Below, piece by piece: positions 43,725 through 53,252 of a stretch of 64,000 bases of DNA. The position numbers and the translations under genes are program-made. The stretch comes from Chloracidobacterium sp. Lineage in GTDB: Bacteria; Acidobacteriota; Blastocatellia; Pyrinomonadales; Pyrinomonadaceae. Position 1 is the first letter of the stretch. The number at the start of each line of letters is the position of its first letter. The stretch lies in NCBI GenBank assembly GCA_016716305.1, contig JADJWP010000002.1, positions 2,044,501 to 2,108,500 of the forward strand. Direction: 5' to 3'. Below the pieces are notes generated by a model that saw only the letters and a list, made by a program, of their open reading frames with translations, was not told the DNA's origin and made no database searches.

Positions 43725-44492
43725 TCAAACTGTCATCGCGAATCCGCCATCCGGCGTCAGGGTCGTGCCGGTTATGAAGCTTGCCTCGTCTGAACAAAGG
43801 TACAGGATAGAAGACGCGATCTCTTCCGGCTTGCCAACGCGTCGGACGTGCACCTGCGGCACCATCGCATTGTCGAAGATCTCGTCACCGATGATGCCGC
43901 GGATCCGGTGATGCATCGGCGTATCGACAAACCCCGGGCAAACGATGTTGACCCTGATGCCGTGCGGCGCAAGTTCGGCCGAGGCGCTTGTCGTCAATCC
44001 GACCTGACCGTGCTTTGACGCAACATACGCAGCTCCTCCTCCGAAACCGAGGAAAGAGTTTACCGATCCCACATTGACGATCGCTCCGCCATGTCCGCCA
44101 GCGAGCATCGCCCGGGCCTCGTATCGCAGGCAGAGATAATTACCTTTCAGGTTGATGTCGAGAACGCGGTCCCAGTCGTCCTCCTCGAGATCGGCGATGT
44201 ATGCGATCACCCCTTCGATGCCTGCATTATTGACGGCATAGTCGAGACGCCCAAAGGTATCGATCGCGTGGGCGACCATTCGCTCGACTTCCTCGGCTTT
44301 CGACACGTCCGTCTTGATCGCTGTCGCCCTTCCGCCGGCTGCTTCGATCTCGGCCACCAGCGAGTCGAGTTCCTCCTGTCTCCTCGCCGCAAGCACGACG
44401 CTCGCTCCCTTTGCCGCAAAGGCCTGGGCGGTCGCCCTCCCGATCCCACTGCTCGCTCCTGTGATGAGTGCTACTTTATCGTTCATTGACAT
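43725..44492 (-). CDS. SDR family NAD(P)-dependent oxidoreductase
   Basis: A 255-residue classical short-chain dehydrogenase. ITGASSGIGRATA is the cofactor loop, NNAG is present, and the catalytic Ser-Tyr-Lys set lies in NVGSVNS and AYVASKHG. The C-terminus (FITGTTLTPDGGF) is standard. Arg residues after the first strand (AARRQEE) suggest NADP preference. It starts 27 bp after the deacylase stop. Confidence 0.93.
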   Translation of the reverse strand: MSMNDKVALITGASSGIGRATAQAFAAKGASVVLAARRQEELDSLVAEIEAAGGRATAIKTDVSKAEEVERMVAHAIDTFGRLDYAVNNAGIEGVIAYIADLEEDDWDRVLDINLKGNYLCLRYEARAMLAGGHGGAIVNVGSVNSFLGFGGGAAYVASKHGQVGLTTSASAELAPHGIRVNIVCPGFVDTPMHHRIRGIIGDEIFDNAMVPQVHVRRVGKPEEIASSILYLCSDEASFITGTTLTPDGGFAMTV

Positions 44493-44519
44493 ATTAATTC
44501 CTCGTTTGCGCTGCTCTAG

Positions 44520-46007
44520 CTACTTCCGGTCTCCTCGCGAACGCCGGATTGCTTTTCCCGGGTTAACGCCTTCCACGATATTTTCGTCCCGGACGATGAA
44601 AACGCCGGCGACCAGCACGTGACGAATACCGGTTGAGTATTGCGCCGGGTTCTCGAATGTAGCGCGGTCGATGACCGTCGACGGGTCGAAAATGGTGATG
44701 TCGGCATCCGCCCCGACCTTGATGCGGCCTTTAAGGCGCATCGACGGGACCGCTTTCTCCAAACGCTGCGCAGGCAGCAGCGACATCTTGCGTATCGCGT
44801 CCATCAGCGACACGACCTTTTGCTCGCGAACGTAGCGGCCAAGTACGCGGGCAAAGGTTCCAACGCCGCGTGGGTGGCCCTTTCCATTCTCAAGCCGCCC
44901 ATCGCTGGCGACCATCACACGCGGGTTAGCGGCGGTCAGGCGCGCGACCTCTTCCGGTATCGCATGACCGATCACCGGCCCGCCCTCTATGCGGTAGCGA
45001 GCGAAAGATTCCGCCGTTAGTCGTTCGCCGGTTGCCACCCACTGCAGGTCCTTGTATGTGATCCCGAAATTCTCCTGCCAGCCATCGTTGTAGAGGGCCG
45101 ATTCGATTCGGGTCTGCGTTGCGGTGTAGGGATAGGCCTCGGTCGTTACGTCCATGCCGCGTCCGGCGGCGCCTTCGATCATTTTCACGCAGGTGGCCGT
45201 TTGAGCCAGGCACATGCTGTTAATGTGCACGACATGCAGCGAGGCACCTGTTCCCGCGGCGGCCGCTAGTAATTCCTGCAGTCCTGCGATCCCGCTTCCC
45301 GGCTCCTTCGCGCCGGCAAAACGCATGTGAACGTAGTTCGCAACACCGCGCTCGGCCGCAAGCGCGAAGAGATCAAAGACCTCGGCCCGCGTCGTCGTCG
45401 GCACGTAATTGATGCCAAAGCCGATACCGAGACCGCCTTCGTCGAGGCCCTTTTTGATCAGATCGGTAATCTGACGGACCTCGTCCGGTGTTGAAGCGCG
45501 ATTGATCGCATTGTCGCGCGGAAGAAAGGCCCCGGTGTCCTTCATCACGGCCATCTTTGCCGGGATGTGCCCAACCGCCGCGCCGAAATTGATGAGCGAC
45601 TTGCCCTCGCGCGCGGCGTACCACGGCGCCACAGGCGAGACGCCTACCTCCATCTCGAGCGCGGTCGTCACGCCGTCGCGCGCCTGATAACGATGGTTCT
45701 CATCATCCATCCCGTGCGCGTGCAGATCGATAAAGCCGGGTGCGATGACCAGGCCTTTTGCGTCGATCACCGTCTTCCCTCGCAAAGGCCGGGTTGAGAT
45801 CGCCGCGATCTTGCCGTTGCGAATTCCGACGTAGCGAACCGCATCAAGATTCGATTCCGGATCCATCACCCGGCCATTGGCTAGCACGACGTCGAACCCA
45901 GCGGCGCTCTGCGCCCTTACGACAGATGCCGGTATCGCAAGCAGCGTGATCAAAAACGTTACGGTGGCGGCGGACAAGACGGTGCGAATACGTGAGCTAT
46001 GACTCAT
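44520..46007 (-). CDS. Exported N-acyl-D-amino-acid deacylase-like amidohydrolase
   Basis: A 495-residue amidohydrolase of the D-aminoacylase branch. A signal peptide (ending SVVRAQ) is followed by the beta-sandwich start FDVVLANGRVMDPESN, then APGFIDLHAHGMDDE with the zinc HxH, the conserved EMEVGVSP carrying the bridging acid, and HINSM and SDGRLENGKGHPRG late in the barrel. AGGAG sits upstream of ATG 46007; the longer frame to 46043 is rejected. It likely deacylates D-amino acid derivatives or a related amide in the periplasm, feeding the SDR/VOC/hydrolase genes downstream. Confidence 0.88.
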   Translation of the reverse strand: MSHSSRIRTVLSAATVTFLITLLAIPASVVRAQSAAGFDVVLANGRVMDPESNLDAVRYVGIRNGKIAAISTRPLRGKTVIDAKGLVIAPGFIDLHAHGMDDENHRYQARDGVTTALEMEVGVSPVAPWYAAREGKSLINFGAAVGHIPAKMAVMKDTGAFLPRDNAINRASTPDEVRQITDLIKKGLDEGGLGIGFGINYVPTTTRAEVFDLFALAAERGVANYVHMRFAGAKEPGSGIAGLQELLAAAAGTGASLHVVHINSMCLAQTATCVKMIEGAAGRGMDVTTEAYPYTATQTRIESALYNDGWQENFGITYKDLQWVATGERLTAESFARYRIEGGPVIGHAIPEEVARLTAANPRVMVASDGRLENGKGHPRGVGTFARVLGRYVREQKVVSLMDAIRKMSLLPAQRLEKAVPSMRLKGRIKVGADADITIFDPSTVIDRATFENPAQYSTGIRHVLVAGVFIVRDENIVEGVNPGKAIRRSRGDRK

Positions 46008-46046
46008 GGCGCTTTCTCTCCTTTTGAAGTTTTCCATCCTCATTTT

Positions 46047-47846
46047 CTATTCCGGGATCCCGACTCGTTTGACCAATTCCTTAAATCGCGGGTCGTCTCG
46101 CACGAAGTCCCATACATAATTTACTTTGAGGTTAAGCACCGCCATTGAACGCTCATCGTATGCTTTGTTCAAATATTCGATCGTCTTATCTTTGTCTTTG
46201 AGATATGCGTAAGCATAGGCATAGTTAATAGCCAAAACGTATTCGTTCTTGTCCTTTTCCTTTTTATCGTTAAGGAACTTGAGCTGTTCGTCACCCCACC
46301 GTTTTACCACAGCTTCCCAGCCGCCTTTTTCGTAAATGTTTTTCGTCTCTTGAATTTCTTCGGGTTTGGCCCCGCCTGCCTTTTCAGCAAGCAACAATTC
46401 TTCGAATGCTTCCATATATTTGCCTTGAGCCTCAAAAATAGTGGAGTTGGTAAAATGAAGATCCTCCTCATTTGGGAACAGCTCATTGATCTTCTTATTT
46501 TGCAGAAATGCTTCGTCAAATCGCTTGGTTTGTTGCAAAACTGATACCATTTGTCGGTTAATGATCATCGAAAACGGGTCGAGTTCCAGGGCTTTTGACA
46601 TTTCCCTGATCGCTTCGTCCTGCCTTCCGCCGAGAGATAGCAGCTCGCCATACCATTGACGAGCCGTTGCGTATTTTGGATTTAGTTCAATTGCCCGTTT
46701 GAACGCTTTTTCCGCACCTGCCCAGTCATAGTCGTAGTAAAATATCGCCTCACCGAGAGAAGCGTGTGCCTCCGCCAAATTCGGGTCAATTTCGAGAGCC
46801 TTGAGTGCCGCCTGCTTGGCTTGCGGCATATACTCGTTCGGTCTGAAATTGCCGTAAGCCGGAAACAAGGAATATGTATCGGCTAACCCGCTATAGGCAA
46901 GGGCGTAGTTCGTGTCTTTTTCGATGGCTTGTTTGAAAAACTCAAGTGCCTTTTCAAATTCCTTTGCCTCCCGTTTGTTCCAATGGTAACGACCTTGCAG
47001 ATAAAGTTGATAGGCTTCGTTGTTGTCGGTGTATTTCTTCGCCAACTTTTGCTCGCTTTCGCCCGAGAGTTTTAGCTGCAGTTTGCTGACGATCTCGGCG
47101 ACCATCTCGCGTTGGGTGGTCAATAGTTCTGAGAGTTTCCGTTCATACTGCTCGCCCCATAGCGATTTGTTGGTGCGGGCATCCACAAGTTCGACCGTGA
47201 TGTTCAGATTGTCGCCCCGCTTGGTAAGGCGTCCGGTCATCACCGCATCTACGCCAAGTTCGGAGGCGATCTCGGCAACGTCGGTCTCTTTCCCCTTGTA
47301 ACGCATCACCGAACTCGTCGGGCTGACCCGCAGATCAGGGATCTGCGTCAGCCGAAAGATCACCGATTCCGCCAAACCGTCAGACAAATAATCCGTGTCG
47401 GCATCCGAATTCCTATTCTCAAACGGCATCACGGCGATGGAATTGATCTGTTTAGAACCAGAGGCCGAGAAATATCGGTAGCCAAAGAATCCGCCAACCA
47501 GAATAGCGATGGCCACCACCACAGCGGCAAGCGGCTTTGTTCGCCGAGCGGAAAAGCTGCGCTTTTCCGTCGAGTCATTTAAGGTCGTCTGAGGCTCCGC
47601 CTCCGCTCCTGTGCTTAGAATCGCGGTTTGTTCCGTAGTATGTATCTGCGCGCGAGTCAGAGCCTCGCCCGGCGCAGCGGTCGAGTGCAGGATCGCCGTC
47701 GCTGGCTCATCGAACTGGCCGCCAGCTGACACATGCGGTTCCGACCTGCCCCTCGCCGGGCCGAACAGCAATTCCGAGCCATCATCGAGGCAAAAGCTCA
47801 GTGAGTCGTCGTTGTAATCCCGTCCGCATTCAGGGCAGCGTTTCAT
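46047..47846 (-). CDS. MKRCPEC-type TolB-like/TPR membrane protein
   Basis: A 599-residue protein: a short Cys motif (MKRCPECGRDYNDDSLSFCLDDG; three Cys, the fourth position is Asp), a ~90-residue linker, one transmembrane helix (PLAAVVVAIAILVGGFFGYRYF), a TolB/FlgO-like domain (INSIAVMPFENRNSDADTDY, ASELGVDAVMTGRL) and about seven TPRs (AYQLYLQGRYHWNKR, NPKYATARQWYGELLS). Such proteins are frequent in Acidobacteria beside Ser/Thr kinases; function is unknown. Its central part is almost identical to the TPR gene at the right edge of the window, and its last 22 codons recur as a remnant near 62762. Confidence 0.85.
   Translation of the reverse strand: MKRCPECGRDYNDDSLSFCLDDGSELLFGPARGRSEPHVSAGGQFDEPATAILHSTAAPGEALTRAQIHTTEQTAILSTGAEAEPQTTLNDSTEKRSFSARRTKPLAAVVVAIAILVGGFFGYRYFSASGSKQINSIAVMPFENRNSDADTDYLSDGLAESVIFRLTQIPDLRVSPTSSVMRYKGKETDVAEIASELGVDAVMTGRLTKRGDNLNITVELVDARTNKSLWGEQYERKLSELLTTQREMVAEIVSKLQLKLSGESEQKLAKKYTDNNEAYQLYLQGRYHWNKREAKEFEKALEFFKQAIEKDTNYALAYSGLADTYSLFPAYGNFRPNEYMPQAKQAALKALEIDPNLAEAHASLGEAIFYYDYDWAGAEKAFKRAIELNPKYATARQWYGELLSLGGRQDEAIREMSKALELDPFSMIINRQMVSVLQQTKRFDEAFLQNKKINELFPNEEDLHFTNSTIFEAQGKYMEAFEELLLAEKAGGAKPEEIQETKNIYEKGGWEAVVKRWGDEQLKFLNDKKEKDKNEYVLAINYAYAYAYLKDKDKTIEYLNKAYDERSMAVLNLKVNYVWDFVRDDPRFKELVKRVGIPE
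46998..47203 (-). repeat. ~206-bp near-identical segment shared by two TPR genes
   Basis: Matches 63795-64000 (offset 16797) with only about nine differences by eye, in the same orientation, within otherwise diverged paralogues. It covers the end of the TolB-like domain and the first TPR. Confidence 0.85.
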
Positions 47847-47852
47847 AACGTT

Positions 47853-49553
47853 CTATTTGGGTGCGTCAAATATTTTCACGATCGCCTGAAAGCGCGGGTC
47901 TCCGCGGAGCGGATCGTAGACAGATTCGTATTTGATCATGAAGAGCCAGAAGTCGCCATTTCTTTCGGCGGCGCGTTCGAGAGTTTGAAGTGCCTTTTCC
48001 TTGTCACCCAGAAAAAGGTACATCGACGCCCTTTGCGACTGGGCACTCCCGCCCGCTGGAATTCTGGCTTCCATACGGCTAACCAACTCGCGCAAAAAAC
48101 CATCGCGCCCACCTTTGGCGAAGCTCTCTCGCATAAGTCGTGCCTCCTCGGACCGTCCAGACAGTTCCGCCGCGATGGCACGCTGCTCAACCGAATTGGC
48201 CCAGTCGTTCCGCAAACTATATGCGTGCCCGAGGAACGAATGGCCCCAAATATGGCTCGGATCCGCTTTGACCGATTCTTCCATGTAACGAATACCGTCA
48301 TTCAGTTTTCCAGAAACGATCAGGCAAGCGGCGTAACTTAAACGTGTAGCAGACGAATTGCGATCGATCTCAAGCGCACGGTCGTAAGCGGCGAAGGCCT
48401 CATCCCAACGTCCGAGCATCATCAACCGCTGTCCGTTCCAGCGATGAAGTTCCAGGATCTTGTCATCAAGCTCGAGGGCGCGCTTCATATACCGCTCGGC
48501 GTTTGCCCAGTCATACTCGAGCATGTACTGATATCCGAGCGTGCCGTTCGCCTCGGCAAGATCAGGGTCGAGCGCGAGCGCGCGGTTAACGTTCTCCCTG
48601 GCCTTGTCACGTTTCCGGACGCTGTAATAATCCGCGAGGCCAACGTACCCGAGTGCAAAGTTCGGGTCTTTTTCTATCGCACGACGGAAATAGTCCGCGC
48701 ATTTTTCGAATTCCTGACCGGCTTGCTTGTACCAATAGAAGCGGCCCTGAAGATAAAGCCTGTACGCCTCGGAATCGGTCGTATAGCTCTTTGCGAGTTT
48801 CTGTTCGTCAGAGCCGGTCAGCTTTGGCCTCAGCCTGCTCGAAACATCACGCGCGATCTCTTGCTGGAGATTCACGAGGTCAGCCTGTTTGCGGTCATAC
48901 TGCTCCGACCAAATGACATCAAGCGTCTTCGCGTCGACGAGTTCAAGATTCAACTTGATGTTCCCGCCCCGCTCCGCGAGCCTGCCCAGCAGAACGGCCT
49001 GCACGCCCAATTCCTCTCCGATCTGCCTCGCCGAAACTTCTTTTCCTTTATAAGGAAACACCGCATTGCGCGCCTTTACCGAAAGATTCGCGAGCTTTGA
49101 AAGACTATTGATCAGCGTCTCGGTCATCCCGTCGGAAAGGTACTCCATCTCCGCGTTTCCGCTGTCGTTAACAAACGGCATCACGGCGATGGATTCGAGC
49201 TGCTTAACTGGTGTGATGTATCGAAAGGCAAAGAACCCGCCCACAACAATGATCGCCAGCAGAAACGGCGCTGCCAGAAGACGCTTGTCGAAACTCCGTT
49301 TAGGAGCCTCTTCGATGCCCGAAGGCAGAACGGCAGTCTGCTCAGTCGTGTGAAGCTGAATACGAGTCACCGCCTCTTTCGGCGATTCAGTCTCATGCAG
49401 GATCGCCGTCGCCGGCTCGTCACCGAATTGGCCGCCCACTGACGCAGGCCGTTCCGACACCGCCGGCCCGAACAACAGCTCCGACCCGTCATCGAGGCAA
49501 AAGCTCAGTGAGTCGTCGTTGTAATCCCGTCCGCATTCAGGGCAGCGTTTCAT
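47853..49553 (-). CDS. MKRCPEC-type TolB-like/TPR membrane protein (paralogue)
   Basis: A 566-residue paralogue of the next gene: MKRCPECGRDYNDDSLSFCLDDG, a linker, one membrane helix (LLAAPFLLAIIVVGGFFAFRYI), the TolB-like domain (LESIAVMPFVNDSGNAEMEY, GEELGVQAVLLGRLAERGGN) and TPRs (AYRLYLQGRFYWYKQ, DPNFALGYVGLADYY, LDPDLAEANGTLGYQYM). The frame reads back to 49811 through the neighbouring gene, but ATG 49553 matches the family start. Only 6 bp separate it from the downstream paralogue and 2 bp from the upstream one, so the three are probably co-transcribed. Confidence 0.85.
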   Translation of the reverse strand: MKRCPECGRDYNDDSLSFCLDDGSELLFGPAVSERPASVGGQFGDEPATAILHETESPKEAVTRIQLHTTEQTAVLPSGIEEAPKRSFDKRLLAAPFLLAIIVVGGFFAFRYITPVKQLESIAVMPFVNDSGNAEMEYLSDGMTETLINSLSKLANLSVKARNAVFPYKGKEVSARQIGEELGVQAVLLGRLAERGGNIKLNLELVDAKTLDVIWSEQYDRKQADLVNLQQEIARDVSSRLRPKLTGSDEQKLAKSYTTDSEAYRLYLQGRFYWYKQAGQEFEKCADYFRRAIEKDPNFALGYVGLADYYSVRKRDKARENVNRALALDPDLAEANGTLGYQYMLEYDWANAERYMKRALELDDKILELHRWNGQRLMMLGRWDEAFAAYDRALEIDRNSSATRLSYAACLIVSGKLNDGIRYMEESVKADPSHIWGHSFLGHAYSLRNDWANSVEQRAIAAELSGRSEEARLMRESFAKGGRDGFLRELVSRMEARIPAGGSAQSQRASMYLFLGDKEKALQTLERAAERNGDFWLFMIKYESVYDPLRGDPRFQAIVKIFDAPK

Positions 49554-49555
49554 AG

Positions 49556-51550
49556 TTATCGATTCAACCCAGCGGACCAATTTAGGATCGCGACGATCGG
49601 GAGTGAGACGGCATCGGCGGCGCGGCTGATGAAGAGGAGTCGCTGGCCGTCGTTCGAAACTGCATAGTCGTCGTTTCGGGGGCTCCGAACGGCCGCGAAG
49701 TCGACGAGCGGCTGCGGCACGCCTACGCTCAATGGGTCGCCCGGCTTGATCTCGACCGACATCAGCTTTCCGCTCGCAATGTAAAACAGCTCGCGACCGT
49801 TTCGCGCCCAAAAGGGAGCGGTCCCGCCGTTGGTCGAGACCGGCAACTTAGTTGCAGACGCTGGGAATGTCTGGATATAGATCTCGTTCCTACCAGACTC
49901 GAATGATCTGTACGCGACATATTTGCCGTCCGGCGAAAAAACTGCTGACTGGTCGTCGGACGGTGTCTGGATGTAGGGAAAGGGTTTGCGATCGCCCTCA
50001 AGCGGCAGCACCCAAATATCCCGATTCCTGTTATTGAACGAAGTATAGAGCATGAACTTTCCGTCAGAGGACCAATCCGAAGGAACTATCCCGCTTACCT
50101 CGGATTCTAGAAGGACCTCGGCCTCACCAGCACCGCTCGCGAGTTTTTTCATCAGCCGGATCTTCGTCCCTGCTCTCTCGTTCCATACGACATATTTGCC
50201 GTCGGGGGACCAGATGCTTTCAGGCGTGTCGCCGGGAAATGATGCGAGACGCGAGCTCGCACCGCGAGCAATGTCAGTGACAAGAATGTCGTTGTTCACA
50301 TTTCCTGTGCCGCGGCTCGACATCGACACCAGTTTTTCGTCCGGCGAGAGCCTGAAACGGAACATGGGTCCCGCCTTGCCAACGGCCTGTAACTCTTTTC
50401 CCGAACGGTCATACCAGGTCAACTGGCGCCCTTCGTATTCGTCAGTCCTTGGGTCGTAAACAAGCGTACCGTTGTCGGACACCGAAAAATATCCTCGGTT
50501 GTTAAAATTCACCCGAACGCTTTCGGCGACCCGAAATGGCTCTCCCGACACGGATAGGGTTTCCAGATCGAAAGCCTGTGCGAGCAGGGCAGAGCCGCGG
50601 GCAAACAGCAGATACCCGCCTTTGCCGTCCGGCTTGGCTGAATAGATCGCATTTGAATCCGCTGCGAATAGGAGTTTTCTTGTCGAGCCATCGATCGAAC
50701 CGACGTACACCTCGGACTTTGTTCGATCGCTATTCGTAACCAAGAAGAGAAAATGTTTTCCATCGGGAAGGAAACTTGGCCAACGGAAAAGCTCGTCCTC
50801 CTTTGAATCATATCCGGGCAGCCTATCCGAAACACCGCCGGACGCGGGGAGACGAACAAAGCCGCCCCGCCCGTTGCATAATACCGTCCCGTCACGGTTC
50901 CAGGCGCACCCAGCGCCGCCAGCGCCGGCGGGAGCCTCTCCAAGATCCCTGACGGTTCCGTCCGCGATGTCGACCCTCTTGAGTTTGTTCTCGGCAACCC
51001 AAAACCCGATCGAGCGACTGTCGGGCGACCAGAACGGGAATCCAACGACACCATCGGTTCCCGCAAGCGGTCGCCCCTCGAGCGAGTCCATCGGTCTGAG
51101 CCAAAGGACTGTTTTACCCTCGACGTCGGACGCGACCACAATGTTCCTTCCGTCGGGGGAGATCGCTATTTGTCCAAAGCCGGACCTTCGTTGAGGCGGT
51201 TGGATATAAAATGTTGTTCTGATCAGCTCGTTTGTTACAACGGCCCGCCCATTTCTGACTGCATAAACGACCGCAACCAACAGACCGATCAGCAGGACGC
51301 CTGCCAGCATCCACGGCAGCCGCTCACGCGACAAAAACGCGGGTAGCCGCAGCGTCAGCGAATTGTCGCCGGTGAGCGTTGCGGTCTTAAGACTTTCGGT
51401 GAGTGCCTCACCCGAACGCCGATCACCCGACAATATCGCAGTCGCGGGCTCATCCGTGACCGTACCCTGCACAAGCGCGGCACCATCGTCGAGACAGTAC
51501 AGCAAACTGTCGTCGAGATAATCTTTTCTACATTCAGGGCATCGTTTCAT
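49556..51550 (-). CDS. MKRCPEC-type membrane protein with TolB-like beta-propeller
   Basis: A 664-residue protein: N-terminal MKRCPECRKDYLDDSLLYCLDDG, one transmembrane helix (LPWMLAGVLLIGLLVAVVYAV, about residues 80-100), then a WD40/PD40 propeller with repeated SPDGRNIVVAS, SPDSRSIGFWV, SPDGKYVVWNE and SPDGKYVAYRS blades. It resembles the outer part of the acidobacterial kinase-propeller proteins without the kinase domain. ATG 51550 is preferred over the longer frame. Unknown function, probably envelope-associated. Confidence 0.85.
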   Translation of the reverse strand: MKRCPECRKDYLDDSLLYCLDDGAALVQGTVTDEPATAILSGDRRSGEALTESLKTATLTGDNSLTLRLPAFLSRERLPWMLAGVLLIGLLVAVVYAVRNGRAVVTNELIRTTFYIQPPQRRSGFGQIAISPDGRNIVVASDVEGKTVLWLRPMDSLEGRPLAGTDGVVGFPFWSPDSRSIGFWVAENKLKRVDIADGTVRDLGEAPAGAGGAGCAWNRDGTVLCNGRGGFVRLPASGGVSDRLPGYDSKEDELFRWPSFLPDGKHFLFLVTNSDRTKSEVYVGSIDGSTRKLLFAADSNAIYSAKPDGKGGYLLFARGSALLAQAFDLETLSVSGEPFRVAESVRVNFNNRGYFSVSDNGTLVYDPRTDEYEGRQLTWYDRSGKELQAVGKAGPMFRFRLSPDEKLVSMSSRGTGNVNNDILVTDIARGASSRLASFPGDTPESIWSPDGKYVVWNERAGTKIRLMKKLASGAGEAEVLLESEVSGIVPSDWSSDGKFMLYTSFNNRNRDIWVLPLEGDRKPFPYIQTPSDDQSAVFSPDGKYVAYRSFESGRNEIYIQTFPASATKLPVSTNGGTAPFWARNGRELFYIASGKLMSVEIKPGDPLSVGVPQPLVDFAAVRSPRNDDYAVSNDGQRLLFISRAADAVSLPIVAILNWSAGLNR

Positions 51551-51565
51551 CAAGTTTATCGCCCT

Positions 51566-51588
51566 CGTCCGCATTCAGGGCAGCGTTT
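51566..51588 (-). repeat. Orphan copy of an MKRCPEC gene start
   Basis: This 23-bp segment is identical to 49528-49550 and 47821-47843, the first codons of the two neighbouring paralogues (encoding KRCPECG). Here the ATG reads ATT and the frame is not continued, so it is a remnant of a further family member or a recombination scar. Confidence 0.75.
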
Positions 51589-51601
51589 AATAAAGTCGTC
51601 G

Positions 51602-52813
51602 TCAAGCGAGTTCAGCCGCGATCGCTTTGAGCGCCGCGTCGATGTCGGCTTCCGTATTAAACACATGCGGTGATATCCGCATGCCGTTTCCCCATCGCTT
51701 CTCAGTCTGCTTCAGCATAAGGTTGTATTTTTGCCGCATGGTGTTGCGAAATGCGGAGCTGTCTATCGCGTCCGGAAGCTTGAAGGCAACCAATGCCGTC
51801 GCCAGCGGTCCCGGCGGAGCACTGACCACTTGAGCTTTGGCGATTTTCTTCAAACCCTCGTACGCGAGGTTTCGTAATGCCAGGTTGCGGGCTTCGGTTG
51901 CCACGATGCCCCGCTTTTGCGCCGCTTCGATCGCCGCTCCAAGGCCGACAATCAACGGCAGCGAACCCATCCCGGCCGAGCCAAGGACGTAGGCCTTACC
52001 GTCCGTCCACTCAACCGGCTGTATCTTCGTAGCGGAGTCTTTATTTATATAAAGGAAGCCAGTGCCTTTTGGGGCCAAGAGCCACTTGTGACCCGGCGCA
52101 GCGTAGGCGTCGCAGCCGATCGCCTTTACATCGACCTCGATATTTCCAACTGCCTGTGCTCCGTCGACGATGGTCAGGATGTTTTTCGCCTTAGCCAGGG
52201 CGACGATCTCGCGGACCGGCATCCTCAGACCCGTCGACGTAATGACATGGCTGACGCTGATCACCTTCGTTTCCTTTCTTATCGCGGCCGCAAAACGCCC
52301 CACGATGCCCTTTACATCATGGTCTTCCGAAGGTATTGAAACGCGGTCGATAATGACGCCACGCCGTTTCTCAAGGTGTTTCCAAACAGCACTGCCGCCT
52401 TCGTGCTCGACATCCGTTGTCAGAACGCGATCACCGCGATCGAGGTCGATACCAAGGCCGGCCGTTGTCATTGCGTTGGTCGTGCTGCGGGTCAGCAGTA
52501 TCTCGTCCGCCGTACAGCCGATGATCCCGGCGATGGCCCCACGCGTCTTGTCAGCAAGAGCGTGAACCGCTCCCGCGCCGTACGACATCGCGACCGGATT
52601 CGTCTCAAGCTCCGTCCACGCTTTCATGACTGCATCGAGCGTCGAGCGGGGTGTCGGCCCCAGCGAGCCGGTGTTGAGATAGATCAGCCCAGGAGCGAAA
52701 CCGTACTCGTTCGCCAACTGCTCGGCTGAAGCAGAGGTGCTTTGGTCAAGCGCGACAGCACCTAACGCGGCCCCAGCACCTCTAAGTAAGTCTCGTCGCG
52801 AAAGACTAGCCAT
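51602..52813 (-). CDS. Tat-exported class V aminotransferase-fold PLP enzyme
   Basis: A 403-residue PLP enzyme of the cysteine desulfurase / isopenicillin N epimerase group. The N-terminus SRRDLLRGAGAALGAVAL is a twin-arginine signal, so the enzyme is exported folded with its cofactor. Catalytic features: LTRSTTNAMT, TTDVEHEGGSAVWKHLE, VDGAQAVGNIEVD and the PLP Lys in APGHKWLLAPKGTGF. The exported PLP enzymes of this group are poorly characterised. It is followed by the MKRCPEC gene set 51 bp downstream. Confidence 0.87.
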   Translation of the reverse strand: MASLSRRDLLRGAGAALGAVALDQSTSASAEQLANEYGFAPGLIYLNTGSLGPTPRSTLDAVMKAWTELETNPVAMSYGAGAVHALADKTRGAIAGIIGCTADEILLTRSTTNAMTTAGLGIDLDRGDRVLTTDVEHEGGSAVWKHLEKRRGVIIDRVSIPSEDHDVKGIVGRFAAAIRKETKVISVSHVITSTGLRMPVREIVALAKAKNILTIVDGAQAVGNIEVDVKAIGCDAYAAPGHKWLLAPKGTGFLYINKDSATKIQPVEWTDGKAYVLGSAGMGSLPLIVGLGAAIEAAQKRGIVATEARNLALRNLAYEGLKKIAKAQVVSAPPGPLATALVAFKLPDAIDSSAFRNTMRQKYNLMLKQTEKRWGNGMRISPHVFNTEADIDAALKAIAAELA

Positions 52814-52822
52814 TTTGCCGCC

Positions 52823-53203
52823 CTATCCCTCCGGATGCAGGTAAAATACTTTGCTCACGATCTTCCACTCGCCGTCGGTCTTTAGAAGAGTGAACATATC
52901 GGTGAACTTGTGGCCTGTCCAGTTGTCGAGTTCGAGCCTTACGGTCGCGATAGTTCCCTCGATATCGACGTTGGCAATGTTCGCCTTCAGATCTGCGGCC
53001 GGGCCGTTGCCGTCATTCCAATCGAAAAGGCCCTGAATGGGTCCGCCAAAGAGGTCGGGGCCGATATAGCCGTAGATGGTCGCACCTTCGTGAAAGGCCG
53101 GCCTCATATCGTCGCTCCTGCCTGAAATGCCGCCGCTGACATAGGTGTTGATGGTCTGAACGATCGCTTCGCGGTCGCTCGCCTGGGCTGATGCTGTTGT
53201 CAT
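52823..53203 (-). CDS. NTF2-like (SnoaL/lumazine-binding-like) small protein
   Basis: A 126-residue cystatin-like alpha+beta protein: REAIVQTINTYVSGGISGRSDDM, FHEGATIYGYIG, and TDMFTLLKTDGEWKIVSKVFYLHPEG match the putative lumazine-binding/NTF2-like family. ATG 53203 has AGGAG 10 bp upstream; the frame to 53227 starts only with TTG. No active-site residues can be assigned. It lies 9 bp upstream of the Tat aminotransferase gene and probably shares its message. Confidence 0.8.
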   Translation of the reverse strand: MTTASAQASDREAIVQTINTYVSGGISGRSDDMRPAFHEGATIYGYIGPDLFGGPIQGLFDWNDGNGPAADLKANIANVDIEGTIATVRLELDNWTGHKFTDMFTLLKTDGEWKIVSKVFYLHPEG

Positions 53204-53252
53204 TGTTACGAATTCTCCTTTGGTCAAGATCTGATCCCGATCGGGAAACCGT

